In this document: piece after piece, positions 25,901 to 36,397 of the stretch
Layout: every line of letters begins with the position of its first letter
How positions within the stretch are numbered: the stretch's first letter is position 1
Assembly: GCF_009870125.1 (NCBI RefSeq)
Contig: NC_046679.1
Location: 1,488,001 to 1,552,000 of the forward strand
Reading direction: 5' to 3'
DNA from: Drosophila pseudoobscura
Taxonomy: Eukaryota > Arthropoda > Insecta > Diptera > Drosophilidae
Length of the DNA: 64,000 nucleotides
Translations under genes and position numbers: made by a program
The notes under the pieces: model-generated
Databases searched by the model: none
The model's input: only the letters and a program-made list of their open reading frames with translations
Told to the model about the DNA's origin: nothing

Positions 25901-27487
25901 AGATGTACCCGATTGATGGTAGAACGCATATATATTTTTGCACGAGGCGCGCACAAAGTCAAGACTATAATTATAGCGACACCCACCTATTGGCGCCCAA
26001 TTTCTAGCAAACACTACCCATACACCTATGACTATACACCCATACGCACACACACAATCAATATCACGGACAAGCGGACAACGAAATGCGTCTCACGGTC
26101 AAGTTGAAAAGCATTGAGAGCGGATGTGGAAATGGGAATGGGATGGAGATGAGAATGGGAATGAGAACGAGATCGAGACCGTGAATGGGGGAGCAAAGGC
26201 AGATGTGTTAATGTTTATGAAGGTCAGTGGAACCGCAGAGGGAGCAACAGTCGAAGAAGGGCAACAGCCCCCTCTCTTTTCCACATCACAGTAATTTCTC
26301 TCTCTCTCTATCTTTCTTTCAATTTTTTAACGAGTGCGTGTGTGACATTAACCCAATAAAAATAGTCGGATATACAGCCAGAGCGGAGACCAGAACCCTA
26401 CGCAACAATTACGAACGATCACGAATGCGCCTGCAAACGATCAGGAATGATCACGAATGATCACGACAGAGAAAGAGACAGAGACAGAGAGAGCGAGAGA
26501 GGGAAAGAGCGCGTCAAGGGCGTAGCTTGAGAGACAGTGAGAGGCTGAGAGAGCGCCCCGATTTCTGCCGATCGTCTTCGGGCTTTCGATCTGTGTCTTT
26601 GATTTGGTTTCGCGAAAATTTTCGCTCAGTTTCGAGGAAAATTGCGGCGCGCCAACTTGGGAAATGCGTTGCGTGGTGCCCTAGTCGCAGTCCCGTTCCG
26701 ATCCGAGCATACACCATACAACACTAAGGCCAGAAAAGCCCCCAAGGATTAGGCTGCAGCAAAGTGTGACCAAAGTGATCTATGTGTGTCGTCGCTCCTC
26801 CATCTTCGTTGATTCTTTGATTTTACGATTATTTCTATTTCTATTTATATTTCCATTCTTGTATGGCTATTTCGGTGCGCGTTTGTTTTTGTGGCTAATT
26901 AGCACAAAGTGTCGAGCAATTTTCCGTCTCAATTGAGCTCAAGTGCTGCCCTTCTGCCAAGAAATAAGTGATGAAAACACGAAAAGTTAATACGTAGCTG
27001 AATAATTGCCCGATATTTAAATATTAATTGTTCAACATTTATTTCGTGTGCGCGAAATACAAGATACTACTACGAGTTGTCCGTCTCTATAGATGGGATG
27101 CCTGCCATTGCCTGGCTAAAAATATAGATATGCATATGAAAGTCCACATCCATACAATATAACAACAAATTTTATTTATTGCCTAAATATATTTGTGTGT
27201 TTTTCTTGGGCGAGTGTGTCCGTCGTCTGTTTCCATAAAGCGACGCTGGGCCAGCGATTTGCCGTATAATATTCGAAAATTCTTGTGCTAGTAACACTTT
27301 TAGCTTCAGCTTCTGCTTACCCCCAACAAAAACTCAACTCGTAAAAATTTATATCAGGCAAAAAAGATTGCAAAAACTGAATCAACAGAACAGCAAAACA
27401 GAAAAAGTAGCAGTGAAAACACATAAAGAATTAATAAAAGACTAAAAAACAAAACGGAAAATAAATAAATTCAAATATTCAACAATC
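22936..27487. other. Intergenic DNA and CanA1 5' region
   Basis: No gene is recognised between the end of the DUF1091 array and the first CanA1 coding exon. A GATCC tetramer lies at 24876-24895. The part at 26,280-26,560 is rich in CT on one side and GAGA on the other, typical of GAGA-factor-bound fly promoters. The CanA1 transcription start and a noncoding first exon are therefore probably within about 26.5-27.45 kb, but I cannot fix them. A 29-codon frame at 24381-24470 looks like a signal peptide and is discussed among the findings. Confidence 0.5.
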
Positions 27488-30400
27488 ATGTCCGCCTCTG
27501 CGCGAAGTTCGGTGACGAGAAAATCGTCGCTGAGCAAAAGTTCCACCGCGGAAAAGTCTACAAAGTCCTCGACAAGCTCCTCAAAGACAACCACTACATC
27601 GACAGCAGCAGCCCCACCAAATGGAGGAAGCAAACAGAAAATGCAGTACTCAAAAACCAGGGAGCGAATGGTGGATGGTAAATTGTGATACATATATTAA
27701 TTGATTTTAATTTCTATTTGTCTGAATTTCATAAATTGGAACTCGGGTGAAAGTCCCCTCGATCATTTCTGATAGATTAATATCTCCCTTGGTGGTACTA
27801 AAATACTTCTACCGTGGGTGTAGATTCCCAAGACAAAGATGATGTTCTATCATCACCAATTCAAAGTAATTCCATTTTAATATCCTTTATAGAGAAACCT
27901 TTTCCCCTGAAAATTCTCTCAACTGCTTTTGTAAGGGATAATTATTTATTCCCAAGCCATTTCACTGTACATATATCTGTATATAAACAGACAAGTCTCA
28001 ATCATGCATTCGACCCCACACGAATCTCTCTTTAATTATGATATCTACATATACAGACAGAAGATCATGCTTCAATGGAACTCTGATGTATTGAATGCAT
28101 TAATTAAAATCAAATTAAGTTTTTTTCTATTTATTTCGAGGCAAAGAGAAACCAATTCGGTACCATTTCACAAAGTACAAAATCATACGGGATATTTCCT
28201 TTTGCATGCAATTTTTAGCAGAAAGAAGAAACTCTTTTATACTTTTTTACTATGTAACGTGATAGTTTAAATGTCTCATTTTTTAAAATCTCATTCTCCA
28301 CATTTCTCGGCAGTTAATTTAATAGTTTGCAAATGATATGCTTCTGTGCTGAATTCATTTCCGGAAAAGGCGGTTCGTCTTTGTTCTCATTTAATGGGAG
28401 AAATAAGAATAATTTTAATCATCCTCGAGCACCCATAAGAAACAACAAACAACTGCAACACATTGGCATTTTATTGGCCATTGCGTCAAAATTTCAACAT
28501 TTTCCCCAAATTATGACAATTAAAAATGGCGCAAGCAAGGGTGTGCGTGTGTGTGTGTGTGTTGTTTGTTTTTGTGTGTGCCAATCAATTTTTCGACTTT
28601 TATATTCACTCATTCAAAATTTTGTAATTAGCGTATGAAATACATGTGCCTGCCGATCTCTCCCGATCTGCCTGCCTGCATCTGGTGGTACTATTTTTTT
28701 TTACCCGATTTCGTTTTTGGCGGGGCTCATAAATCCGGCAAGAGAAAAGCGGCCAAAACCGAAATATTGGCGATAAGTTGCAGCGGCTCGTTAACCCACA
28801 TCGAGATCAGACAGCTCTGTTCGACCAGACCAGTGCAATGTTTATTACAAAACTATCAAATCAATGCATTTGCATATGCATTTGCCTTCTCGCCGCAGAT
28901 GTCCCGCTGCCGCCCACACACAAGCTCACCATGTCCGAGGTCTACGACGACGAGAAGACGGGCAAACCCAATTTCGATGTACTGCGCAAGCACTTCCTGC
29001 TCGAGGGCCGCGTCGAGGAGTCGGTGGCCCTGCGCATCATCGAAGAGGGCGCCAACCTGCTGCGCGAGGAGAAGAACATGATTGACGTGGAGGCCCCCAT
29101 CACCGTCTGTGGCGACATTCACGGACAGTTCTTCGATTTGGTCAAACTATTCGAGGTTGGCGGACCCCCAGCCACGACCAGATATCTGTTCCTGGGCGAC
29201 TACGTGGACAGGGGATACTTCAGCATAGAGGTGCGTCGCGTTATGGCTTCAAAATGAATCTGAAATGTATTCCATATCTTCCAGTGCGTTCTGTATCTGT
29301 GGTCCTTGAAGATAACCTACCCCGCCACACTGTCGCTCCTGCGAGGCAACCACGAGTGCCGCCACCTCACGGAATACTTCACCTTCAAGCAGGAATGTGA
29401 GCTGAAATTTAACTCTTATTTATAGTGGATATTGTAGTAGCATTGCATCTTCCATTACATCACAAGCCTTTTCTACGGATCCGAGGATGTTTTCTTTGGC
29501 ATTTAATGGGTTTTTAAAAGCTACAACAAGTGCATAAATCTTTCTTTATTTGTGACTCTGGCATTATTCTATTTGAAGGCATCATCAAGTATTCGGAAAG
29601 TATTTACGAGGCCTGCATGGAAGCGTTCGACTGCCTGCCGCTGGCCGCCCTGCTCAACCAGCAGTTTCTGTGCATCCACGGCGGTCTGTCGCCAGAGATT
29701 TTCACACTCGACGATATCAAGACGGTAAATGCTCGTAAATTAGAACCTGCTGAAATCTTTACAGCATTTATATCGGTCTGTTGTGTGTTTTTGCAGCTAA
29801 ATCGATTCAGGGAACCACCGGCCTATGGACCCATGTGCGATCTGCTGTGGTCCGATCCCCTGGAGGACTTTGGCAACGAGAAAACGACCGAGTTCTTCTC
29901 GCACAACTCCGTGCGAGGCTGTTCCTACTTCTTCAGCTATATGGCCTGCTGTGAGTTCCTGCAGAAGAACAACCTGCTGTCCATAGTGAGAGCACACGAG
30001 GCCCAGGATGCGGGGTATGCTCTGGTACCGTATCCTTGCGGCATCTTTCTATATTTATTTTGTACACCCTTATCAAATATAGCTATCGCATGTATCGGAA
30101 GAATCAGGTAACTGGCTTCCCCTCACTCATCACCATCTTCTCCGCCCCCAACTATTTGGATGTTTACAACAACAAGGTAAGATCCCTCTCTTCCCCTCCT
30201 TCTCCTTCTTCTTCTCCAACTTAAATTGTTTATTCGTTTAGTTGGTTGTTAGTTGGTGTTATTGTTGCTATTTTTAAATAACGAAATCTTTTTTTTTGGC
30301 TGCATTGCGAGCTGGTGCGAGTTTCATTCGCGCCGCGTTCGTAATATCTTCTCTATTCTCTTCGGTCTCTCGTCTCTGGTCTCTGGTCTCGTAACGCTCT

Positions 30401-33400
30401 CATTTTGTCAACCCCAAACACTCGCATTTGACAAAAGGCAGCTGTGCTCAAGTACGAGAACAACGTGATGAACATTCGGCAGTTCAACTGCTCCCCCCAT
30501 CCCTACTGGCTGCCCAACTTCATGGATGTCTTCACATGGTCACTGCCCTTCGTGGGCGAGAAGGTGAGTCCAAATTCCATTACACTTTTGGCTTAAAAGC
30601 TAACCAAATTTCGCCACTATAAATAGGTAACCGAGATGCTGGTGAATATCCTCAACATCTGTTCGGACGATGAGCTGGTGGCCGGACCCGATGACGAGCT
30701 GGAGGAAGGTAAGTGGCGGGCGGGGCTTCTGGCAGGGGATCTAATATACCTAGAGGGTGTCGTAAATGTCGTAGTGCTTTAGTTGTATTGTGGGCAAGAA
30801 CAGAAATACTCGTACACTGGAATTACAAACTAATCTTATATTAAAAATATTTTCAAAAACCCAAAACAAAATGCGTCAACTGCAATCTACTACTCGAAAC
30901 CACCTTCCCTAATACTATATAAATGTTGTGTGTACACAAAAACAACCAACCAACAACCGACTTTCCACTCAAAAACACCTCAAAACAACAAACAAAACAC
31001 CTTCTCGACAAAAAAAAGAGCTGCGCAAGAAAATTGTACTGGTGCCGGCGAGCGCGAATAATACCAATAACAATAATCCGCCCAGTAAGCCAGGTAAGCT
31101 CCGTGCCAAGCGCAGGCCAATGCCAAAGACAGCAGCACTGCCATTGCCAAGGCCTAAGCCGGGGGTAGAGCCCGAGGCACCACCGCCGCCATCGCCGCCC
31201 TCGCCGCCGCCGCAGCAGCCGAAAGATAGAAAAGCTTAGTGAGAGCTTTGCACTGCTTTGATCAGCTTTAGCGCGAGCTTTAACGCTGCTTCTGCTTCCC
31301 ATTACATTCCCCACAAGAGCCAGAGAGTTTCAGACTAATTGAGCCCTCAATTCGCAGCTTCCATGTCGGCGCTGCGCAAAGAGATAATTCGGAATAAAAT
31401 TCGGGCCATTGGCAAGATGTCGCGCGTCTTCTCGATTCTCAGGTGAGCACATACGAGCTCCCTCTTAAATGTTATTTTCCCCAAAGATTTTCCCGCTCCA
31501 ATAACTTTGCAGAGAGGAATCCGAGAGCGTGATTAAGCTGAAGGGTCTGACGCCCACGGGCGCCTTGCCAGTGGGTGCGTTGTCTGGAGGAAAGGATTCC
31601 CTGAAGGAGGGTAAGTGCGGGAGTAATTAGTACCAATCTCGGCGTACCAATCTGAAATGTGAATTAGATTTGCTCAGTATTTCTGCTAATCATCATTGAA
31701 GTTCTGTCAGTTATATGGAATTTTAAAGCTTAATTTAAAGCAGCTCTCATCGATAATTACTTTATTCATTTGTCAAATTTCTATAGATCGAAGCAACTTC
31801 TGAGATGACTCATATATTTCTTAGTATATCCATCTGTTTCGATACTTAGAATCTAGGCTACACTCAATCAATTGAAAATCTTTTAAGAAAGAGTGCCATA
31901 TACTTTGATCACGGCTCTGTTTACGTTGTAGGCATACCAGTGGGTCTCCAAGAGGTAATCGGCCTCAGGAAAAGGCAAAACATCTGTAAGCCTTGTATTG
32001 AGAAAGTTGCTGGGAAGCTTTTCCAAAATAATGTCGTGCTGCAACCGAAGAAGAGTTGAATAAAATGAGAGAAAGGGATACAAATTCCACCTATACGTAC
32101 ATCGAAGGGGCATGTATGGTTCATGTTGGAGTGACCATTGAACAGCTCGTAAATATACTTGGCCACCGGATTTCTGTCTGTGTTTCTTAAGAACTTGCAA
32201 GCATCGAGAGTGATATTATAAAGGAATGGCTTATAGCCATTTAGTCGCTGGTATAAGGCGGCATTAACCTTAAATATATAGGAAAATAATCTTTAGTCCA
32301 GAAATTGGATTGATTGGTTTGATTCTCTGACTACCTTGACTTTGGTAACGGGAGTCTTAAACAATTTCACTTTAATGGAAATGTACTTGTAGCTCCGATT
32401 CACCGACTTAATATAGCAATATTCGATATCGTCAAACTCTTTATCTAGAGAAGTGCATTGAATGTTCGTAAACTCAAACTTTGAACACACTTCCATGGCT
32501 GTATACAGGATCACAATTAGTTGAACTACAAATCTACTCCTTCCGCACATCTTAAAACGTCAATGAACCAATCGAAAGTGATCGTTCCGACTGCGTTTTA
32601 AGAGCTGCTAAAAAATGTCGATAATTGCCAGAATAAAATCCAACGATTATGGCAACTAATTGAGCATTTCATTCCAAATGATGCTCTTAACATTTGTGCC
32701 CATCAATTAGGGGAGAATGGAAATAAGTAGACTCAATGCTGAATACCCTGGGAAAACGTAGAGTTTATGTATTTTTCCACTAATCAAATGTTTCATTCAA
32801 GAAAGGGTGCCATAGACTTTCACCACAGCTCGGTTGATGTCGTAGGCATACCAATGCAGTTCTAACAGATAATCCCCCTCTGGAAAAGGTAGAACTTTTG
32901 TAGTCTGGTAATTAACAAACTCGATGGGAAGCTTTTCAACCTGAAGATCGTGCTGGACACAAAGATGAAATTTGAAATTATAAAAGTTTACAGAGCAAAG
33001 AAATTCACTCACATCGTAGGGGCATGTATGGTTCATATTGGAGTACTTATTAAAGAAATTATATAAGTATCCGGCGACGGGGTTGGACTCTGTGTTGTTC
33101 AGGAATCTGCAGGCATCTATGGTCACATTGTACATGAACGGTCTGTAGCCGCTGAATCGCTTGAACAGGGCTCCATTTACCTGAAATGTCAGCGTGGAAC
33201 GTGCACGGATCTTATATTCCAGTATTCTGAACATACCTTGATTTTGGTGATGGGAGTTTTAAATAGATTGACCTTCACGGACATGTACTTGTAGGTACGA
33301 TTGACCGACCTCAGATGGCAGTATTCGAAATCGGCAAACTTTCTATCCAAAGCGGTGCACTTGAGGTTTGTAAACTCAAATTTTGATGAAATCTTAAAGC

Positions 33401-34656
33401 AGGTTACAATAGAAGTGAAATCCTTATGCTATATGGATGTCTAGATACCTCAGCGATGGAGTAGAAAAACACACAACCCCAAACGAGAAAGTTTACCCAG
33501 TTGTACATCCTAGAATATTGGTGGACTGACGAGAACTGAGCTCTATAAAAGTTGCAATGGAATATTAACGCGAAATATGTTTAAAAATCTATTAACATCA
33601 TTTTATCTGGTACCTAATGTGGCTTTCAATTAGATATATTTCATGGCTGTAACCATCAGTGGAAACCATCGAAATTGTTAAATAATTAAAAGCCATGAGT
33701 GCTCCGATCAATCGCTCAGTGTTCCTAGTTTTCACCAAATACTTGTTGCTCATTTGGAATGTATTGCTTTTGCTCATAGTTGTGTGGCCAACACAAAAAT
33801 TGAACAAAAATCGGTCCCAAGAAACCAAAAACAAAATAGTTTTCTGCAAACCGATGCTCCCAGTCTCGTAACAGACTGAAAATTTATCATTTATAAAATC
33901 GATGGGAAGCTTATCCGAAACAAGATCATGCTAAAACGGAGCACCTAATGAGTACAAATCTATCGAGACATATTTATGTAGCATATTTAGGTCAAAGGGA
34001 CAGGGATGATTAAAATTTACGTGGCTACTGAAGAGACCAAAGAAGTAAGTGGCCACAGGGTTCGCCCGAGGATTTTTCAAGAGCTTACATATATCCACTG
34101 TGGAATTATAAAGGAATGGCTTGTAGCCACTAAGACGTTGATACATAGCGGCATTTACCTATGACACATGTCACATTTGATTGTAACACAACCAATAGGT
34201 GTGCCCCTATGGGCTATAGATAGCTGTCTCGTAATCCATACATATTTATTTTGATTATTACGACTTTTATTGTTATTTATCTATTAAACTTTTACTTGCA
34301 CTTTCTGTACAGCTCTCCAAGGACTGACCGCAGCTTCACACATCCACTCGTTCGCCGAGGCCAAGGGCCTGGATGCGGTCAATGAACGGATGCCGCCACG
34401 TCGGCCTCTGGTGATGAGTGCCAGCAGCAGCAGCATCACGACAGTCAGCACTACCAGTACCAGCAACAACAACACTAATAATAACAATAATAACAACAAT
34501 ACAACGACAAAGAACAGCAACAGCAACAGCAGCAGCAGCAGTAATGCCACCACAACCGTGACCAAGACGAGCAGCAGCAGCAGCAGCAGGAGCACCGTGA
34601 AGTCGGCCACAACCAGCAATGTTCGGGCCGGGTTTACCTCCAAGAAGTTCTCATAG
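27488..34656 (+). CDS. CanA1: Calcineurin A catalytic subunit (Ca2+/calmodulin-dependent Ser/Thr phosphatase)
   Basis: Twelve exons join in frame to 633 aa: 27488-27677, 28899-29230, 29285-29396, 29579-29724, 29797-30014, 30083-30176, 30438-30563, 30627-30708, 31019-31093, 31358-31442, 31513-31610 and 34313-34656. Phosphatase motifs are GDIHG (about residue 135), GDYVDRG (163) and GNHEC (195). The calcineurin B-binding helix is near 395-415, the calmodulin-binding helix ([19 protein letters not shown]) near 465, and the autoinhibitory stretch [17 protein letters not shown] near 532-548. The tail is an Asn/Ser/Thr low-complexity region encoded by AAC and AGC repeats. The N-terminus is a Ser/Thr-rich leader of 63 residues. 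Exon 9 (75 nt, phase-neutral) has a purine-rich acceptor and may be a cassette. The 2.7-kb last intron holds DUF1091 genes on the other strand. AATAAA lies near 34863. The symbol rests on similarity plus the neighbours; flies have two other, X-linked calcineurin A genes. Confidence 0.93.
31019..31239 (+). CDS. CanA1: Possible alternative 3' end of CanA1 by intron retention
   Basis: From exon 9 the frame continues through the GTAAGC donor at 31094 and stays open to TAG at 31237-31239. It adds 48 residues: a basic stretch (KLRAKRR), then PLPRPKPG, then a run of prolines and serines and a charged end. The DNA is GC-rich with proline codons, unlike the AT-rich neighbouring introns. This isoform would be 506 aa, with catalytic and calcineurin B-binding parts but no calmodulin-binding or autoinhibitory region. 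Retention is inferred only from the open frame and its composition. Confidence 0.45.
31883..32550 (-). CDS. DUF1091/DM8-family secreted protein nested in CanA1 intron, three-exon copy
   Basis: On the minus strand, exons 32550-32335, 32268-32101 and 32038-31883 encode 179 aa. The first exon is 216 nt, exactly the 60 + 156 nt of exons 1 and 2 in the other copies, so intron 1 is absent. The leader [20 protein letters not shown] is hydrophobic. The mature protein carries [48 protein letters not shown] and a C-terminal VIKVYGTLS. Donors GTAGTC and GTACGT and acceptors TTTAAG and TTGCAG are normal. The gene lies wholly inside the last CanA1 intron on the opposite strand, so the two transcription units run against each other. 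Confidence 0.83.
32797..33508 (-). CDS. DUF1091/DM8-family secreted protein nested in CanA1 intron, four-exon copy
   Basis: On the minus strand, exons 33508-33449, 33392-33237, 33180-33013 and 32952-32797 encode 179 aa, with the standard exon lengths 60, 156, 168 and 156. The leader begins [20 protein letters not shown]. The mature part has [65 protein letters not shown] and VVKVYGTLS. It keeps intron 1, unlike its neighbour at 31883-32550, although the two are the closest pair by sequence. Function is unknown beyond the family; secretion is inferred from the leader. Confidence 0.85.
33880..34158 (-). pseudogene. Truncated DUF1091 copy in CanA1 intron
   Basis: One exon of exactly 168 nt (34158-33991, minus strand) corresponds to family exon 3 and is open: a TAG acceptor, then [17 protein letters not shown] and HPCPFD. 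The base pair after it is CT instead of the GT donor. An acceptor TTTTAG and the first 16 or so codons of exon 4 ([14 protein letters not shown]) follow at 33930, then similarity stops. Exons 1 and 2 are not found upstream. It is a 5'- and 3'-truncated relic. Confidence 0.8.
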
Positions 34657-36397
34657 TGCAGATAGAGAGGAGAGGTTCCTGCTCGCCTGAAAATTATGAT
34701 TTCTGCTTAAATTTATCTGTTATCTAGATCTACTTTTGTTAGCCACCACTTTTATACCAGAATTCTAGTCATCTGAGGCCCTCAAACGAGACGAATCTCT
34801 CCTACCATAATCCTGTAACTGAAATATTAGCAAAAATTTATACGTGACATGAAAAATAGTTCAATAAAAATGGCAGCAAATAGCCCAACAAAATTATCGT
34901 TTGTTTGCCACACAGAACGTGTGCCCTCCGAAGGGGGCAACTGCAGCTGTGCCTGTCATTAGTCCCACAGACCCACTGCCCCACTCGCTCTACTCAGGCG
35001 TAACAGACCATCACGAGGCCCAAGAGACAGGGGGCGGAGAACATTGTAATAATAATCAACCAAATGCAAACAGTAGTAGAACAGGTCCAAAAGCGAATCA
35101 TTCACTGCCGAGCGTCACTTGGCGTGGAAGATTCCCCCCCCGTCTTTTATTTCGACTTCTCGGGCTGGCAACATGCGCAAGCAGACAGCGGCAGATATTC
35201 ATACGGATAGAGATAAACATGGATAGATTAGAGGTTAGATAAAGATTTACAATGGGATGAGGTGATTATGAGAGCAGTTCGGGATGAACAAATGTCAATG
35301 GCAGCTGGGACAGCCCTCAATTCGTATCGAAATGTGGGGGCATTCACCAGGGAACCAGGTATCTGTGGGATCTATGGTATCTGGTGTAAGATTTTGTATT
35401 TCGATCCTACTGATCTCTGTCGCTCGGCAATACCAGTGATCTCAGACAGATCTACAACACGTTTAACTAGAGCAGCACCCACAAATCAATGACAATAGGC
35501 TGGCCCCAGCTCTAGATTAGACCCATTGTGTTCCCCGGTAGATCATGTAATACGGACAGAGGAAGGGGGAAAGATCACGTCAAGTGGGTGATAAACAAGT
35601 GGCATTGAGAGGTCGCTCGGAGAAGCAAAACGCCAGATAAACTCTTTCGAATGTTTGCCCCAAAAAGCAGTCACAAATGCAAACAACACGCATACGCAAT
35701 GTGTTCCGATGATACGAGATACCGAGGGTATTAAAGGAAAAAAATAGCCGTCTCTTTTATCACTTCTGATTAAGACAAACAACGGCATCAGAACCATCAC
35801 AGAATTCATCTGCAGCCCACGACCACAAGAGATAGCAGCCAAAACAGCCGGAACAGCCGCACGATCCACGGCAGTCGCTTCACGTGCAGCATCTACTGTA
35901 AATCAGCGCATTGACACATGAATCTCACGGGGGAAATGGCGAAAGAAATCTCCAAGCCCCAAGCAAACATCGCGATCGTTTAAACGTCTATAAAAGCTTA
36001 TGGCGGGGGCCCTGGGCCCTGGGCTTTGCTTTGCACGTTTTTATGGATTTATCGTCTCGTGGAGCTGTAATTTTAATAGAACCAAACGGGAACCCGAATG
36101 GGGGTTGCTTCGTGTCTCGGCTGCTCGGCTGCTCGTTTGCCATATAACGGCGATGGGGGCTTGTTGCGGTGTTAGTCGCTAATTGGAGATCCACACGAGA
36201 CGCGGGCTCTGGGCCACAGAAAACCACTGTTTCGCGCATTTCACATCCACTCCGATGGCCTGTTGAACGAATCTGCGCCTCAAGCTGAGCTGTGATATAA
36301 ATAGGAATCGGAACAAAAGCCTCTACACCCTCTACAACAAGACCATCTAAATTGCCCGAATAGTATTTCAATCTTGTGCGTCTTGTGCAAATCCAGA
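34657..36397. other. CanA1 3' UTR and intergenic DNA
   Basis: The first 220 bp are the likely CanA1 3' UTR, ending after AATAAA near 34863. The rest up to the Alp4 start codon shows no gene. Several short open frames overlap on both strands without family resemblance. The last 150 bp before 36398 may hold the Alp4 promoter and 5' UTR. Confidence 0.55.

Noticed and set aside
33598-33849. An 83-codon minus-strand frame in the CanA1 intron
   Set aside because: It lies between DUF1091 copies but has none of the family motifs and no matching exon structure; probably spacer.
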